Positions 54,901 through 63,114 of a stretch of DNA of 64,000 nt are shown piece by piece; position 1 is the first letter of the stretch; each line of letters starts with the position of its first letter. Below the pieces are notes generated by a model. That model was not told the origin of the DNA, did not search any database, and saw only the letters and a program-made list of their open reading frames with translations. The translations under genes and the position numbers were made by a program. Source of the DNA: Terriglobia bacterium (lineage in GTDB: Bacteria > Acidobacteriota > UBA6911); NCBI GenBank assembly GCA_020072565.1, contig JAIQGI010000016.1:58580-122579 (forward strand), written 5' to 3'.

Positions 54901-55212
54901 CCAGTAGATGTCGGTGCCGTCTTCGAAGATGATGTAGACGTAGGAGAAACCGAAATCGGAAAATCCCCGAATGTCCTTTACTTTCGGCACCCCCAACATG
55001 GCGGAGATGATGGGGTAGGTTACCTGGTCTTCGATGATGTCGGGGCTGCGGTCCCACCGGGTGTAGATGATGACCTGCGTGTCGGAAAGATCAGGGATCG
55101 CATCCAAGGTGATGTTCTGGATGGACCAGACGCCGACCATGGTAGCGACCATGATGAAGAGGAGCACGATGAACTTGTTGTGCGCGCACGCCTCGATGAT
55201 CTTGTTAATCAT
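51928..55212 (-). CDS. cusA: Heavy-metal RND efflux pump, CusA/SilA type
   Basis: 1094 residues, the usual length. Twelve helices and two periplasmic loops are evident. The Met-bearing motif SEFMPELNEGVLLYMPTTPP matches the copper/silver (CusA) group. The proton-relay helix has Asp in GGIAIAIGAMVDAAIVVVEQ. It pumps metal from the periplasm or cytoplasm to the outside together with the membrane-fusion and outer-membrane proteins encoded upstream. ATG 55212 is chosen because it overlaps the fusion-protein stop by eight bases. The longer reading has no support. Confidence 0.95.
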   Translation of the reverse strand: MINKIIEACAHNKFIVLLFIMVATMVGVWSIQNITLDAIPDLSDTQVIIYTRWDRSPDIIEDQVTYPIISAMLGVPKVKDIRGFSDFGFSYVYIIFEDGTDIYWARSRTLEYLSNILPRLPQGVNVELARDETAVGWVYEYALVDKTGKNNLAQLRSFQDWYLRYALQAVPGVAEVAPLGGFVRQYQINVDPNALLAYDVPIDRVVSAVQRGNNDVGGRLVEFSGREYMVRGRGYIKKLSDIENIVVGTSKNGGTPILVKNLGTVTLGPDIRRGIAELDGEGEAVGGIVIMRYGENALKVIERVRAKLEEMKASLPPGVEIVTTYDRAELIQRAIETLKGTLIEELTIVSLVILIFLWHFPSAIIPILTIPITIIIAFIPLHGMHMTANIMSLGGIAIAIGAMVDAAIVVVEQTHKKLEHWDTEGRRGSYKDVVIGAVKEVGGPSFFALLIIAVSFLPIFTLEGQEGRLFKPLAYTKTFSMAIAGFLAITLDPAMRLLFTHMDPYRFRPKWVASIVNAVLVGKIHSEENHPISKPLMKIYHPICDFVLQYRWAVVGAAILVVAFTVPVFERLGSEFMPELNEGVLLYMPTTPPGISVTEAGKLLQVQDKVLKQFPEVERVFGKAGRAETATDPAPFSMMETVIVLKPEAQWPKVPQWYSPWAPEWLQGMLRRAWPDHKSIKELVYGPGGMNDAMQFPGVVNAWTMPIKARVDMLTTGVRTPIGIKIMGADLDKVQELGIHIESVLKNVAGTKSVFAERTAGGYFLDFDLNREALARYGMTIDDANDVVMQAIGGENVTTTVEGRERYPVNVRYLRDYRSDLDKLTRTLVMAPNGTQIPIAQLADIKLVTGPSMIRDENGRLSGYVYVDFDTSKRDIGSYVADAKKVLRENLTLPTGYQLIWSGQFEYMELAKARLYVVVPITIFIIFMLLYLNTKSVAKTIIIFLAVPFSAVGAIWFLYLLGYNMSIAVWVGLIALMGVDAETGMFMLLYLDLAYHEARDKGLMKGWADLREAILHGAVKRLRPKVMTVGVMFTGLVPIMWSTGSGADVMKRIAAPMIGGIFTSFILELAVYPAIYAIWKWYGEVRSLAKEVSP

Positions 55213-56977
55213 GGTTGTTTTGCTCCGGCTGCAATTGAGGATTGGAGGGGACCATGAACCCGCCTTTCTTTTGCGGTTGATGCTTGGATAGATCCATGGG
55301 GGCGCTCTGCGGTGCCGGCGCATCGGGCGACTTTTTGGTTTTTCCCCCTGAGGCGGCGCCGTGCTCCATCCCTGGGATCCCCATCCCGCCGGCCGCCGAC
55401 TTCAACTTGCTTTCGGAGTCGATCAGGAAATTCCCGGAGGTCACTATCTTCTCGCCCGCCTTCAGCCCGCTGAGCACGATCACTCGGTTATCCACCCTGT
55501 CGCCGAGTACAACCTTGCGTGGCTCGAAGTACCCTCCTTCGAGAGCCACAAAGACCATTTGCTCGGCGCCGGAATCGAGGACGGCTTCCTGCGGGATAGC
55601 CAGCCTCTGTCCATAGTCGATCTTCAAGTCCGCATTCGCGTACATCTCGGGTTTGAGCGTGAAATCCGGGTTGGGGAACTCCGCCCGGACCCGGAGCGTG
55701 CGGGTGGTGTTGTCGAGCTGCGGGTAAATGTAAGTGACTTTGCCGCGGAAGGTCCGTCCGGGGAAAGAGTCGATCGTCAGCATGACCGTCTGGCCCAGTT
55801 GGACCTCATGAATCTCATACTCATAGAAATCAGCGATCGCCCAGACAGTCGACAAGTCGGCAATCGCATACAACTCCGTGTCAGGCGTGATGCGCTGATT
55901 TTCATAGGCGTTGCGGGCGGTGACGAATCCGCTCACCGGAGAATAGAGCATAAGCGCCTTTATTGGCTTCCTGGTTTTCTCGACCTCAGCTATCTGCTGC
56001 TCCGAGATATCCCACAGTTCCAGGCGTCTCCGAGCGGCTTCGAGCAGCGAGTTGGCGCCGGCGGCCACGTCTTTGTAAGAGCTGCTGCCCAGCTTCTCTT
56101 GTGCCCGCAGCGCGAGCAGATACTCGTCCTGTGTGGCGACCAGCTCCGGGCTGTATATGCTCAGCAGAGGCTGGTTCTTGGTGACAAGCTGGCCCGTAAA
56201 ATCGACGAGAACCCGGTCAATCCAGCCCTCGATCTTTGCATGAATGCGCGCAATCCGGGTTTCGTCATACGATAATCGCGCCACCGCGCGGATGGTCTTT
56301 GTGAGCGGCTGCCGCGTCACCTCGCCATACTGCACACCGATCAGTTGCTGCTTTGCGGAGCTGATCTTGAATGCGTCTTCCTGAGGTTGAGCTGCGCCGC
56401 TTTGCTCCTCCGCATAGACGGGCACCAGATCCATGCCATCCGGGGCTTTGCCCGGCTTGTCGTAATGGTTCTGCGGATTCATGGCATCCTGCCAGTACAG
56501 AACCTTGCGTTCGCCGGAGATCGCCGCCTGCTCCGGTTCCTCTGCATAGACGGGCACCAGATCCATGCCGCAAATGGGGCACTTCCCCGGTTTATCCGAC
56601 TTGACCTCATGATGCATGGAGCATCGATAATAGAGGATTTTCCGCTCGCCTGGCCTGGCGCTCCGGGCGCCCTGGGGCTTCCAGATCGACTCCAGGCTTC
56701 CGCGAAAGATGTAAGCCGCACCCGCTAGCGCAACGACGAACAGCAGCATCCAGATAGCCCGCCGCGGGTGGCGAGGCGCTGGGGGACCGGCAGGCGCAGG
56801 GGGAACAACCGGCCCGGGGAGGGTGGCAGCTTCGGGGGGAAAAATGGGCGCCGCGGGACCAGCGGGTTCGGGAGGAACAACCGGCCCAGGGGGAGTAGTG
56901 GACGCGCTTTTAGCCACCTGGTCTTCTTTCTGACGAGCCTCGCTTTTTTGATTTACGTTTTCTTCATCCGATGACAT
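55205..56977 (-). CDS. cusB: RND membrane fusion protein, CusB type, with heavy-metal-binding domains
   Basis: 590 residues. A Pro-rich cytoplasmic N-terminus (1-70) precedes one helix (AIWMLLFVVALAGAAYIFRG). Two heavy-metal-binding domains follow: YYRCSMHHEVKSDKPGKCPI then CGMDLVPVY, and a second one, YWQDAMNPQNHYDKPGKAPD then GMDLVPVY, that has lost its CxxC cysteines. The adaptor core lies at about 220-510 with TDTELYAIADLSTVWAIADF and DYGQRLAIPQEAVLDSG. The C-terminus is Met/His/Gln-rich. It links the pump to the TolC-type channel. Confidence 0.93.
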   Translation of the reverse strand: MSSDEENVNQKSEARQKEDQVAKSASTTPPGPVVPPEPAGPAAPIFPPEAATLPGPVVPPAPAGPPAPRHPRRAIWMLLFVVALAGAAYIFRGSLESIWKPQGARSARPGERKILYYRCSMHHEVKSDKPGKCPICGMDLVPVYAEEPEQAAISGERKVLYWQDAMNPQNHYDKPGKAPDGMDLVPVYAEEQSGAAQPQEDAFKISSAKQQLIGVQYGEVTRQPLTKTIRAVARLSYDETRIARIHAKIEGWIDRVLVDFTGQLVTKNQPLLSIYSPELVATQDEYLLALRAQEKLGSSSYKDVAAGANSLLEAARRRLELWDISEQQIAEVEKTRKPIKALMLYSPVSGFVTARNAYENQRITPDTELYAIADLSTVWAIADFYEYEIHEVQLGQTVMLTIDSFPGRTFRGKVTYIYPQLDNTTRTLRVRAEFPNPDFTLKPEMYANADLKIDYGQRLAIPQEAVLDSGAEQMVFVALEGGYFEPRKVVLGDRVDNRVIVLSGLKAGEKIVTSGNFLIDSESKLKSAAGGMGIPGMEHGAASGGKTKKSPDAPAPQSAPMDLSKHQPQKKGGFMVPSNPQLQPEQNNHD

Positions 56978-57012
56978 TGCATACCTCCACGTTCACTTAC
57001 AAGGGGTGACGT

Positions 57013-58305
57013 CTATTCGGCAAGCACTTCTCCCGTTATCGCTTCCAGACTTGCCAGCGCCTTGTAGAAGTCCGCGAGCACCTCGTAGTACTTCATTTCA
57101 TATTCCAGGACGGTTGTCTGATTACTCACTAGCGTCAGGAAGTCCACCGCGCCCACCCGGTAGCTGGATATCGAAGATTCCAAAGCGAGAGTTGCCTGGG
57201 GAATAATTGCGCCGCCATAAAGCTCCAGCAAATTAGCATCAGTAGTGGTTTTTAAGAATGGGTCCTTCAGGCGGAAATAGAGGGTCGACAGAGTGCTCTC
57301 ATATTGGCGGCGTTGCCCGATGAGCTCGGAGGTGGCTGCCTCCAGTTCGGGCCTCTGCTTGCGCCAGAAATAGAGCGGCACAGTGGCTTTGACCATCAAC
57401 CCATACATTTGCGGCATGTCGCTCCGGTTGTAGAAGGAAAAACCGAATTCAAAATCCGGATAGAATGATTTTTTAGCAAGTGACACGCCCAGCTCGCCAC
57501 GATCGATGTCCTTTCGATTCATCTGCACCTGGGGATTTTTTGCCAGAGCCAGCTGGTAAAGCTCGTCCAGGGTCCGCGATAACTTCGGGTTTTGGAGTTC
57601 CTGCAGGCGGGCGATCGGAGTGTCGGGCGGGCGGTAGAGCAGAGTATTGATTCGCACCTGCGCAGTCTCTTTCTCTTGCCGCAGGACAGCCAGCCGGTCG
57701 AGCAGGCGCGATACTTCGACTTGCGCCTTGAGGACATCCTGCTGGGCTGCCTGGCCGACCTTGTAACGCGCCTGGCTGATCTCGGAGAACTGGAGCAGGA
57801 GATCTCTTGATTTTTCCACGACGTCCGTCAACTTTTGGGCCAGGAACAGGTCGTAGTAAGCCATCTTTAATTCCGAAACGGCCTCGCGGCGAACCTCTTC
57901 GTATCTCCACATCTCCGCATCTGCCTCGGCGGAAGCAATCTGCCCCTGCAGATTCAATTTCCCGGGGAACGGAATTTCCTGCGCCAATCGCAACACGCGG
58001 GCGCTGGAGGGATCGCCTGCCTGCAACGTCGGAGGGATGAGGTTCCCCATGTTTTCGTACGTGATGCTTGGGTCAGGAAGGGTTCGAGCGGGGAGAACCA
58101 CGGCCCGCTTGGCGTCGACGGCGCGCCGGGCGGCGAGAATGGCAGGATTTTTCTGCAAGAGTTCCTGTACCAGCTGATCCAGGGTTCCATCCTGGCCGCG
58201 CGACGTGCCTGACAATGACGCCATGAAGGACAAGGCAAGAATCACGACCCTGATTTTCCTTGTTCGGGGATCATTTGCACAGTTTCGGTTTTCTCGCTGC
58301 ATCAT
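57013..58305 (-). CDS. TolC-family outer-membrane efflux protein (CusC-like)
   Basis: 430 residues with a signal peptide (IRVVILALSFMASLSGTSRG). The chain has the two-fold helical repeat of TolC proteins: LVQELLQKNPAILAARRAVD at the start of repeat 1 and LYQLALAKNPQVQMNRKDID at repeat 2. AYYDLFLAQKLTDVVEKS and SSYRVGAVDFLTLVSNQ are typical of repeat helices. It completes the tripartite pump. GAGGAAATG precedes the ATG. Confidence 0.93.
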   Translation of the reverse strand: MMQRENRNCANDPRTRKIRVVILALSFMASLSGTSRGQDGTLDQLVQELLQKNPAILAARRAVDAKRAVVLPARTLPDPSITYENMGNLIPPTLQAGDPSSARVLRLAQEIPFPGKLNLQGQIASAEADAEMWRYEEVRREAVSELKMAYYDLFLAQKLTDVVEKSRDLLLQFSEISQARYKVGQAAQQDVLKAQVEVSRLLDRLAVLRQEKETAQVRINTLLYRPPDTPIARLQELQNPKLSRTLDELYQLALAKNPQVQMNRKDIDRGELGVSLAKKSFYPDFEFGFSFYNRSDMPQMYGLMVKATVPLYFWRKQRPELEAATSELIGQRRQYESTLSTLYFRLKDPFLKTTTDANLLELYGGAIIPQATLALESSISSYRVGAVDFLTLVSNQTTVLEYEMKYYEVLADFYKALASLEAITGEVLAE

Positions 58306-58485
58306 TTCCTCGCTACATTATTGTTGGGAAGAGTGCCACAGCCTTGATCGGATCCCATCCAGAACCTCGATTGGGAACATCCGAGCGTGAACTCCTGACC
58401 AGTCGGCCCGGTGCTTATGCGAAAAACCGGCATAATGGAGCCACAGGCAACAGAGCTCTATTGCCTCACAGGGTGGTCGTGGGGA

Positions 58486-58926
58486 TCAGATGCGTAGAGG
58501 CGTGAAGCCGGGTGAGATGGGAATGGTCCCAGGCCTCAGGGCTCCCATGCCTGCCATTCGATCAGACAATTCTCCACAGGGAGAATCCGATGCAAGCATT
58601 GTCGAGACGCATGAGATCGCTTGCGGCAAAAAAGTCCGGGAAATCTGCTGCGGCTGTAATCCTTTGGGAATGGGAATTCCTATTCGGCAGCAATTATCAT
58701 AAGGGGAGTGCTGAACCGGCTTGCTCTGTTCAGCCGCGTCAGATCCACGGTCTCGCTGGCAGGCACGATGCTCTTCATCAGAGCAGCACGACCGCTGAGC
58801 ATGGGAGGCGCCGGCGTCTAAGCTCATGGGGCAACCAGGCTTGCAGAGAGTCAGTCCCGGCGACAGCAAAAGGGGCAGCATGACCAGGAAGCTTACAACC
58901 CTCGGGATCATCACGCGTAATTCCAT
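58486..58926 (-). CDS. Small exported Cys/His-rich protein at the head of the efflux operon
   Basis: 146 residues with a signal peptide (VVSFLVMLPLLLSPGLTLC). The mature part is rich in Cys, His and Met (CCSDEEHRACQRD, HSPYDNCCRIGIP), and such short proteins often accompany copper systems as binders or sensors. No family is assigned. AGGTG precedes ATG 58926. It is the first gene after the sigma-54-type promoter and about 180 bases from the TolC gene. Confidence 0.65.
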   Translation of the reverse strand: MELRVMIPRVVSFLVMLPLLLSPGLTLCKPGCPMSLDAGASHAQRSCCSDEEHRACQRDRGSDAAEQSKPVQHSPYDNCCRIGIPIPKGLQPQQISRTFLPQAISCVSTMLASDSPCGELSDRMAGMGALRPGTIPISPGFTPLRI

Positions 58927-59388
58927 TCTTCACCTGCTACCGGACTGCCGAGCAATCAGTGTGCCAATTCCCATGCATATCTTTAACAATACTGTGAAAA
59001 GCATATATCTGACGCGGTATCTGCACAAGATTGGCCCATCCCAGTCTGCTCCTGCCAGTCATATCAACACTCGCCGGGGGGAATACGAAATTTCCCGCGC
59101 CCGGCATTCTGATGCAACCCCACAGGGTCAAATTGCCTAACCTTAGTGTTGGATTTTCAACACTCTGCTGCTGCATATTCATCATTTATTGAAGATTATC
59201 CACACCCGGATTCTTGTTTGTGGGTGCGCAAACCCATTGCGGATTGCGGCGAAAAACGGGACGAGAAGACCGCGACCAAGAACGCCGGGGCCGCACCCGG
59301 TCGTGACGAAAGTCCACAAAGAGCGGGCCTTCTGGAGGCAGTTGTCAGACTCGGCTGGTTGCGCGCCGGAAGCGCTGACGGGGACATT
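58927..59388. other. Intergenic region upstream of the efflux operon
   Basis: 462 bases. It holds the sigma-54-type promoter at 58951-58967. No credible gene; the minus-strand frame 58937-59185 has no start signal or domain. Confidence 0.5.
58951..58967 (-). promoter_or_regulatory. Sigma-54-type promoter of the metal efflux operon
   Basis: On the minus strand TTGGCACACTGATTGCT gives TGGCAC and TTGCT with GG and GC ten bases apart, the -24/-12 spacing. Transcription would start near 58940, giving a leader of about 14 bases that ends in the ribosome-binding site of ATG 58926. Confidence 0.6.
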
Positions 59389-59829
59389 TTACTGGTTCCA
59401 GGTGAAGTTATAGGTCAGCTTGACCTGGAACTGGTAGGAGGGCTGTTCGAGGCCACGCCGGGTCGTCTGGTTATAGATCACGAACAAATCGCTGAAGCCG
59501 ACCTCGGGGTTGAAGTTTGCCCCGATGTCTTCATAGACGGCGGTGACCCGGAAACGGTCGTCTTCAAAGTAGGACCCCACACGGCCCGACGCAAAACTCG
59601 AGTGCACGCCGGGCGTGTCCGTTCCCATGAGGAATGTAATGATCTGCCAGTGGTCGGAAAGGTTGATCAGCGCGTCGATCCCGGCCGCGCGGTTGTAGCG
59701 CGTCAAGGCGCCGCCCTCGCGATTCACGATCATGGCTCCGATCGATGACCTGCCGAACACGTCGCGCTTGAGGCGCGCCACCGTGAATTGCTGGCGCGGA
59801 ATGCCGGAATCCGAGGCGAGATCTCCCAT
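59389..59829 (-). pseudogene. C-terminal fragment of a DUF5916 outer-membrane protein
   Basis: 146 residues readable. Motifs match the end of DUF5916 proteins: QQFTVARLKRDVFGRSSIGA, TRYNRAAGIDALINLSDHWQ and YEDIGANFNPEVGFSD, ending in a barrel strand LTYNFTWNQ. The N-terminal two-thirds are absent. Upstream the frame switches abruptly to a different family. Confidence 0.65.
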
Positions 59830-60128
59830 ACCAGCAGCGCGGTCTCAGTGAACTGCAGAGTCTGGTTCCGGCTCTCGCTGTGATAGCCGCGCGAAGCCAG
59901 ATTGAAGCTGCCCAGACCGGAATCACGGATGTCGGTGCGCGAGAACGAGTAACGAACCGTCAAGGTATTCTTGCTGTTGAGCTGATAGTCGACGCGCGGG
60001 CTTACGTTCACGCGCCGCTGCGGGATCCGCGGCACCGCTTCCGCATGACTGTAAGGTTTTCCACAGTTCACCGGATCACCAAGACTCCAGGATTGCACAG
60101 CCGGGGCTTCGTAGGGCACGATCGACAT
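59830..60128 (-). pseudogene. Internal fragment of an Oar-like TonB-dependent receptor
   Basis: In another frame than the DUF5916 piece, residues such as RRVNVSPRVDYQLNSKNTLT, VRYSFSRTDIRD and SESRNQTLQFTETALL match barrel strands of acidobacterial carboxypeptidase-regulatory TonB receptors. Only about 100 residues remain. It abuts the DUF5916 fragment near 59830, indicating a deletion or recombination joint. Confidence 0.6.
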
Positions 60129-60367
60129 GGGACTGGCGCAACGCCTTTGACTTAAGCGGCAGGTTCTTCCGTTCAGGACTCGAATTTGGGATAAACTTGG
60201 CAACTGTGGCTGGCGAGCTGTCCATCGGTCGGGTGCGGAAGGTTTCCCTGAGGCAGAGAAGGAAGTGGTCGGGATGCTGCGACGGCGAAAGAGGCGGCCT
60301 GAAGTGCGACGATCCTGTCGCTGATTCATCTCACGCTTTGATCGTGATTGCTTGGGGATAGAGAAAA

Positions 60368-60799
60368 ATGAGATCGTCACTGTCGGTTTTGATGCTCATG
60401 GCCGGCTGTTTGATGGTCGCCGGTCAGTCCCAGGAAACGAGTCTGGATTCCGGAAAACTGGTTATGTTCAAGGGCGGCAAAATGACCGGCAGCGAAACAT
60501 TCACGATCAAAAATCCCGAAGGCGCTGAAAGCGTCACCACGCTCAACCTGGAAGGTGCTTCACTGAACTTCAGGACCGCGACCGACTACCAAGGCGCACA
60601 GCCAAAGAGTTTCAGCCTGGTGAAGGAACCCGGCACCAGGCTCCTGTTCACGATCGACGGGGGCCAGGTAAAAGTGACCGGCACGACCGAAGCTTCCGGA
60701 AAAACCGATGCATCCGCGCTGATTCTGGAGAACCTGGTATGGCATCAGTTGGCCAAGACTTGCTCGACACAATCACTGGCTGGTTCGAACAGAAATTGA
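60368..60799 (+). CDS. Short exported protein of unknown function
   Basis: 143 residues. Signal peptide (LSVLMLMAGCLMVAGQSQ), then beta-rich sequence (MFKGGKMTGSETFTIKNPEG, PGTRLLFTIDGGQVKVTG). GGGATAGAG lies before the ATG. The last 20 residues look unlike the rest, so the gene may be truncated at its 3' end. No family recognised. Confidence 0.55.
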   Translation: MRSSLSVLMLMAGCLMVAGQSQETSLDSGKLVMFKGGKMTGSETFTIKNPEGAESVTTLNLEGASLNFRTATDYQGAQPKSFSLVKEPGTRLLFTIDGGQVKVTGTTEASGKTDASALILENLVWHQLAKTCSTQSLAGSNRN

Positions 60800-61058
60800 A
60801 GCCGGGAAGGTAATCACGGCTAAGGGCACGTTCCGCCGGCGGTCACCGCTTTGATGGCAGATTCGGTCTTCGATGGACAGAGCGGTCGACAGGCAGGCAG
60901 CCTTTCAAAACGCCTCCGGATGCTATCAAGGATCCTCCAGCGACAGCGTTGCCGGATGAGGCCACTTTTAGTGTAGAATCGGCCCGGCACCGGCTCCCGG
61001 CACTGTCCGCGGGGCGGACCTGTTCACGGCACCAACAGAAGCGGCTCTCATTCCGGAC

Positions 61059-61667
61059 ATGGAGTCCAAATACCGGCCCTTTCCTTTTGTGCGCGGGATC
61101 TACGATATGCACGAATCAGCGGAAAACAATGGGCCGTCCGGCGCCCCGATCACTCCACCATGGGCCTGCGGAATCTGTGCCGGCCTGCACGCGAGCGGCT
61201 GCCGTGAGGTGGTCTATGTTCCGGACAATCCGCTTTCCTGCATCCTGGAGGTGCTCGTGAGGGATTATCCGGATGTGAGGGCGACGCTTGCGACACGCGA
61301 GGAAGAGGCGCTCGGGATTGCGGCAGGGCTCTACCTCGGCGGCACCCGACCGGCGCTGATGATGCAATCGAGCGGGCTTGGCAATACGCTCAATGCCCTA
61401 GGCTCCTTGCTCGTCGCCTACCGGATCCCGGTTCTGTTCATCATCAGCATGCGTGGAGGCCCTGACGAGTGGAACTGTGCCCAGGTTCCGATGGGACGCG
61501 CCGTCGTGCCCGTTCTCGACGCCTTCGGCATTCAGCACATGGCGATCGAACACCATGGGACGGCCGAAGAAACAGTTCGTGCCGCCGCCTCACTGGCATC
61601 CCATACCCACCTCCCCGTGGCCTGCCTGCTGCCACGGACCCTTACCGTGCCGGGAGGGCGCCCATGA
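61059..61667 (+). CDS. ThDP-dependent decarboxylase, PYR (alpha) subunit
   Basis: 202 residues. The PYR domain of ThDP enzymes is evident: VVYVPDNPLSCILEVLV, the catalytic-type Glu in ATREEEALGIAAGLYLGG, and LLVAYRIPVLFIISMRGGP. It resembles the alpha subunit of sulfopyruvate decarboxylase (ComD) and split phosphonopyruvate decarboxylases. It overlaps the beta gene by four bases. ATG 61110 is a possible later start. Substrate cannot be fixed from the pair alone. Confidence 0.82.
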   Translation: MESKYRPFPFVRGIYDMHESAENNGPSGAPITPPWACGICAGLHASGCREVVYVPDNPLSCILEVLVRDYPDVRATLATREEEALGIAAGLYLGGTRPALMMQSSGLGNTLNALGSLLVAYRIPVLFIISMRGGPDEWNCAQVPMGRAVVPVLDAFGIQHMAIEHHGTAEETVRAAASLASHTHLPVACLLPRTLTVPGGRP

Positions 61668-62278
61668 ATCGAATTGAGGCGACCGCATGCCTCTCGCAAA
61701 CGCTGACGGACGAACCGGTCGTGGTAAGCCTCGGTCATCCCGCCTACGACCTGTTCGCCGCCGGAGACCGACCGCTCAATCTCTACACCTGGGGCAGCAT
61801 GGGGCTCACAACCTCGATCGCCCTGGGCTTGGCACTGGCACGTCCCGATCGCCGGGTGGTGGCGCTGGACGGCGATGGTTCGCTGCTGATGAACCTGGGC
61901 AGCCTGGCCACCATCGGCGCCTGTGCCCCGCCGAATCTCTTCATCGTAGTGATGGACAACGGGAAGTACGGCACTACCGGAGGGCAGGCAACGCCTACCA
62001 GCGGTGCAGCTGATCTGGAAAGCGCCGCACGCGCCCTGGGAATTGCGCAGACCACAACCGTCCGGGACCTGGCGGCGCTGGAGGCGGTGCTGCGCGAGAG
62101 CCGCGGCGCTCCCGGCCCATGGTTGGTGGTGGCCAAGGTGGACGAATCGGCGCCGACGGCCAAGCCACCGCTTGACTGTGTGTTTATCAAGCAGCGCTTC
62201 ATGGCGGCGCTCGGTGACTCCGAGACGGGACCGAAGGGGACAAGCTCGCCCCGGGCTCGATTCCGAGGCCGGCCATGA
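61664..62278 (+). CDS. ThDP-dependent decarboxylase, PP (beta) subunit
   Basis: 204 residues. The ThDP-binding PP domain has the Mg/diphosphate motif ALDGDGSLLMNLGSL running to VVMDNGKYGTTGG (the GDGS...N pattern). It matches ComE-like beta subunits of sulfopyruvate or phosphonopyruvate decarboxylase. GGGAGGG lies before ATG 61664. The C-terminal 20 residues (GTSSPRARFRGRP) are probably extra. No sulfolactate or phosphonate biosynthesis genes are next to it. Confidence 0.82.
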   Translation: MNRIEATACLSQTLTDEPVVVSLGHPAYDLFAAGDRPLNLYTWGSMGLTTSIALGLALARPDRRVVALDGDGSLLMNLGSLATIGACAPPNLFIVVMDNGKYGTTGGQATPTSGAADLESAARALGIAQTTTVRDLAALEAVLRESRGAPGPWLVVAKVDESAPTAKPPLDCVFIKQRFMAALGDSETGPKGTSSPRARFRGRP

Positions 62279-62325
62279 GTGCTGGTGTCTCGAAATAGCT
62301 AAACCAGGGCCAAGAATCGAGGCTG

Positions 62326-62480
62326 AGCCCTGATTCAGCCCATGTTTTTAGACTGATAAGCTGAGCGCATTCGGGATGTTTCGGTCCGAGCCCGTTTCCG
62401 CACAAGACTGTCGGCGGCGGTTGGTGTTTTTCGGCGTCCAGAGATCCATTTTTGCCATGCACTCGTGAATAATCCGGACT
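62326..62480 (+). repeat. MITE-like repeat, copy D (diverged left half)
   Basis: The right end CTCGTGAATAATCCGGACT (62462-62480) and the inner GTTTTTCGGCGTCCAGAGAT match the family. The left end is only recognisable as AGCCCTGATTCA. The terminal AGTCCGG supplies the TAG stop (62481-62479) of the leftward gene that ends there. Confidence 0.6.
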
Positions 62481-63114
62481 ATCGTTTTTTCTTGCCCCTG
62501 CCCTTGCCCTTCTGGTCCTCTTTGTCCGGTTTGCCCTTGTCCCTGTCCTTCCTGATTTCATCGTTAATGACGAGGAACCTGCTTTCGCGGCCGCGCATCG
62601 CAATTACCGTTTCCGGAGGCATCCTGTAGTGTTCGGACATGAACCTGAGGTTGACGAGATCGACGACTTCGTGATCGCTAAGCCGGAACTTCTTCCAATC
62701 CCGGGTTGGCCCGTATTTCCTGTAGTACCCATAGGCGTTGCCGTAAGGCGGCCCGATCCGTCCCGGGCCTACAGGAACGAAGAAAATGTCCGGGGTGAGA
62801 CGGTAGTGGAAAGCTATGTCGAGCCAGGACATTCTCTGGATCCGGAGACTGAGGATGGCCGCGGGCTCGACATGGGCCCGCGCAGCGAGGAAAAAGACGA
62901 CCGGCAGTTCCTCCTCCGGGCATCTATAACGATCCCTAACCTCCACCACCAGCCGAGGCTGTATTCCATAGTGGTCGCCAATGGCAAGATAGAAACTCTG
63001 CAGCCTCCCATCGGAAATTCCAATCCCGAGATCGATATCACGGGTCTGCGCCGTTGCAGAGCCCTGGCTGGAAAAGAGTCCGATGAGCGTGACGAGAATG
63101 CCGTATACGACCAT
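62479..63114 (-). CDS. Exported protein with very basic C-terminal tail
   Basis: 211 residues. Signal peptide (MVVYGILVTLIGLFSSQGSA), then a globular part (YGIQPRLVVEVRDRYRCPEE, FFLAARAHVEPAAILSLRIQ, GNAYGYYRKYGPTRDWKKF) and a Lys/Arg/Asp-rich tail (KGKPDKEDQKGKGRGKKKR). No family is recognised; the tail could bind nucleic acid or anionic envelope polymers. ATG 63114 is preferred for the signal peptide; the frame is open further upstream. Its stop lies in repeat copy D. Confidence 0.65.
   Translation of the reverse strand: MVVYGILVTLIGLFSSQGSATAQTRDIDLGIGISDGRLQSFYLAIGDHYGIQPRLVVEVRDRYRCPEEELPVVFFLAARAHVEPAAILSLRIQRMSWLDIAFHYRLTPDIFFVPVGPGRIGPPYGNAYGYYRKYGPTRDWKKFRLSDHEVVDLVNLRFMSEHYRMPPETVIAMRGRESRFLVINDEIRKDRDKGKPDKEDQKGKGRGKKKR

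Noticed and set aside
58937..59185. 82-residue minus-strand frame upstream of the efflux operon
   Set aside because: It contains the sigma-54-type promoter and lacks a start signal or protein-like features.
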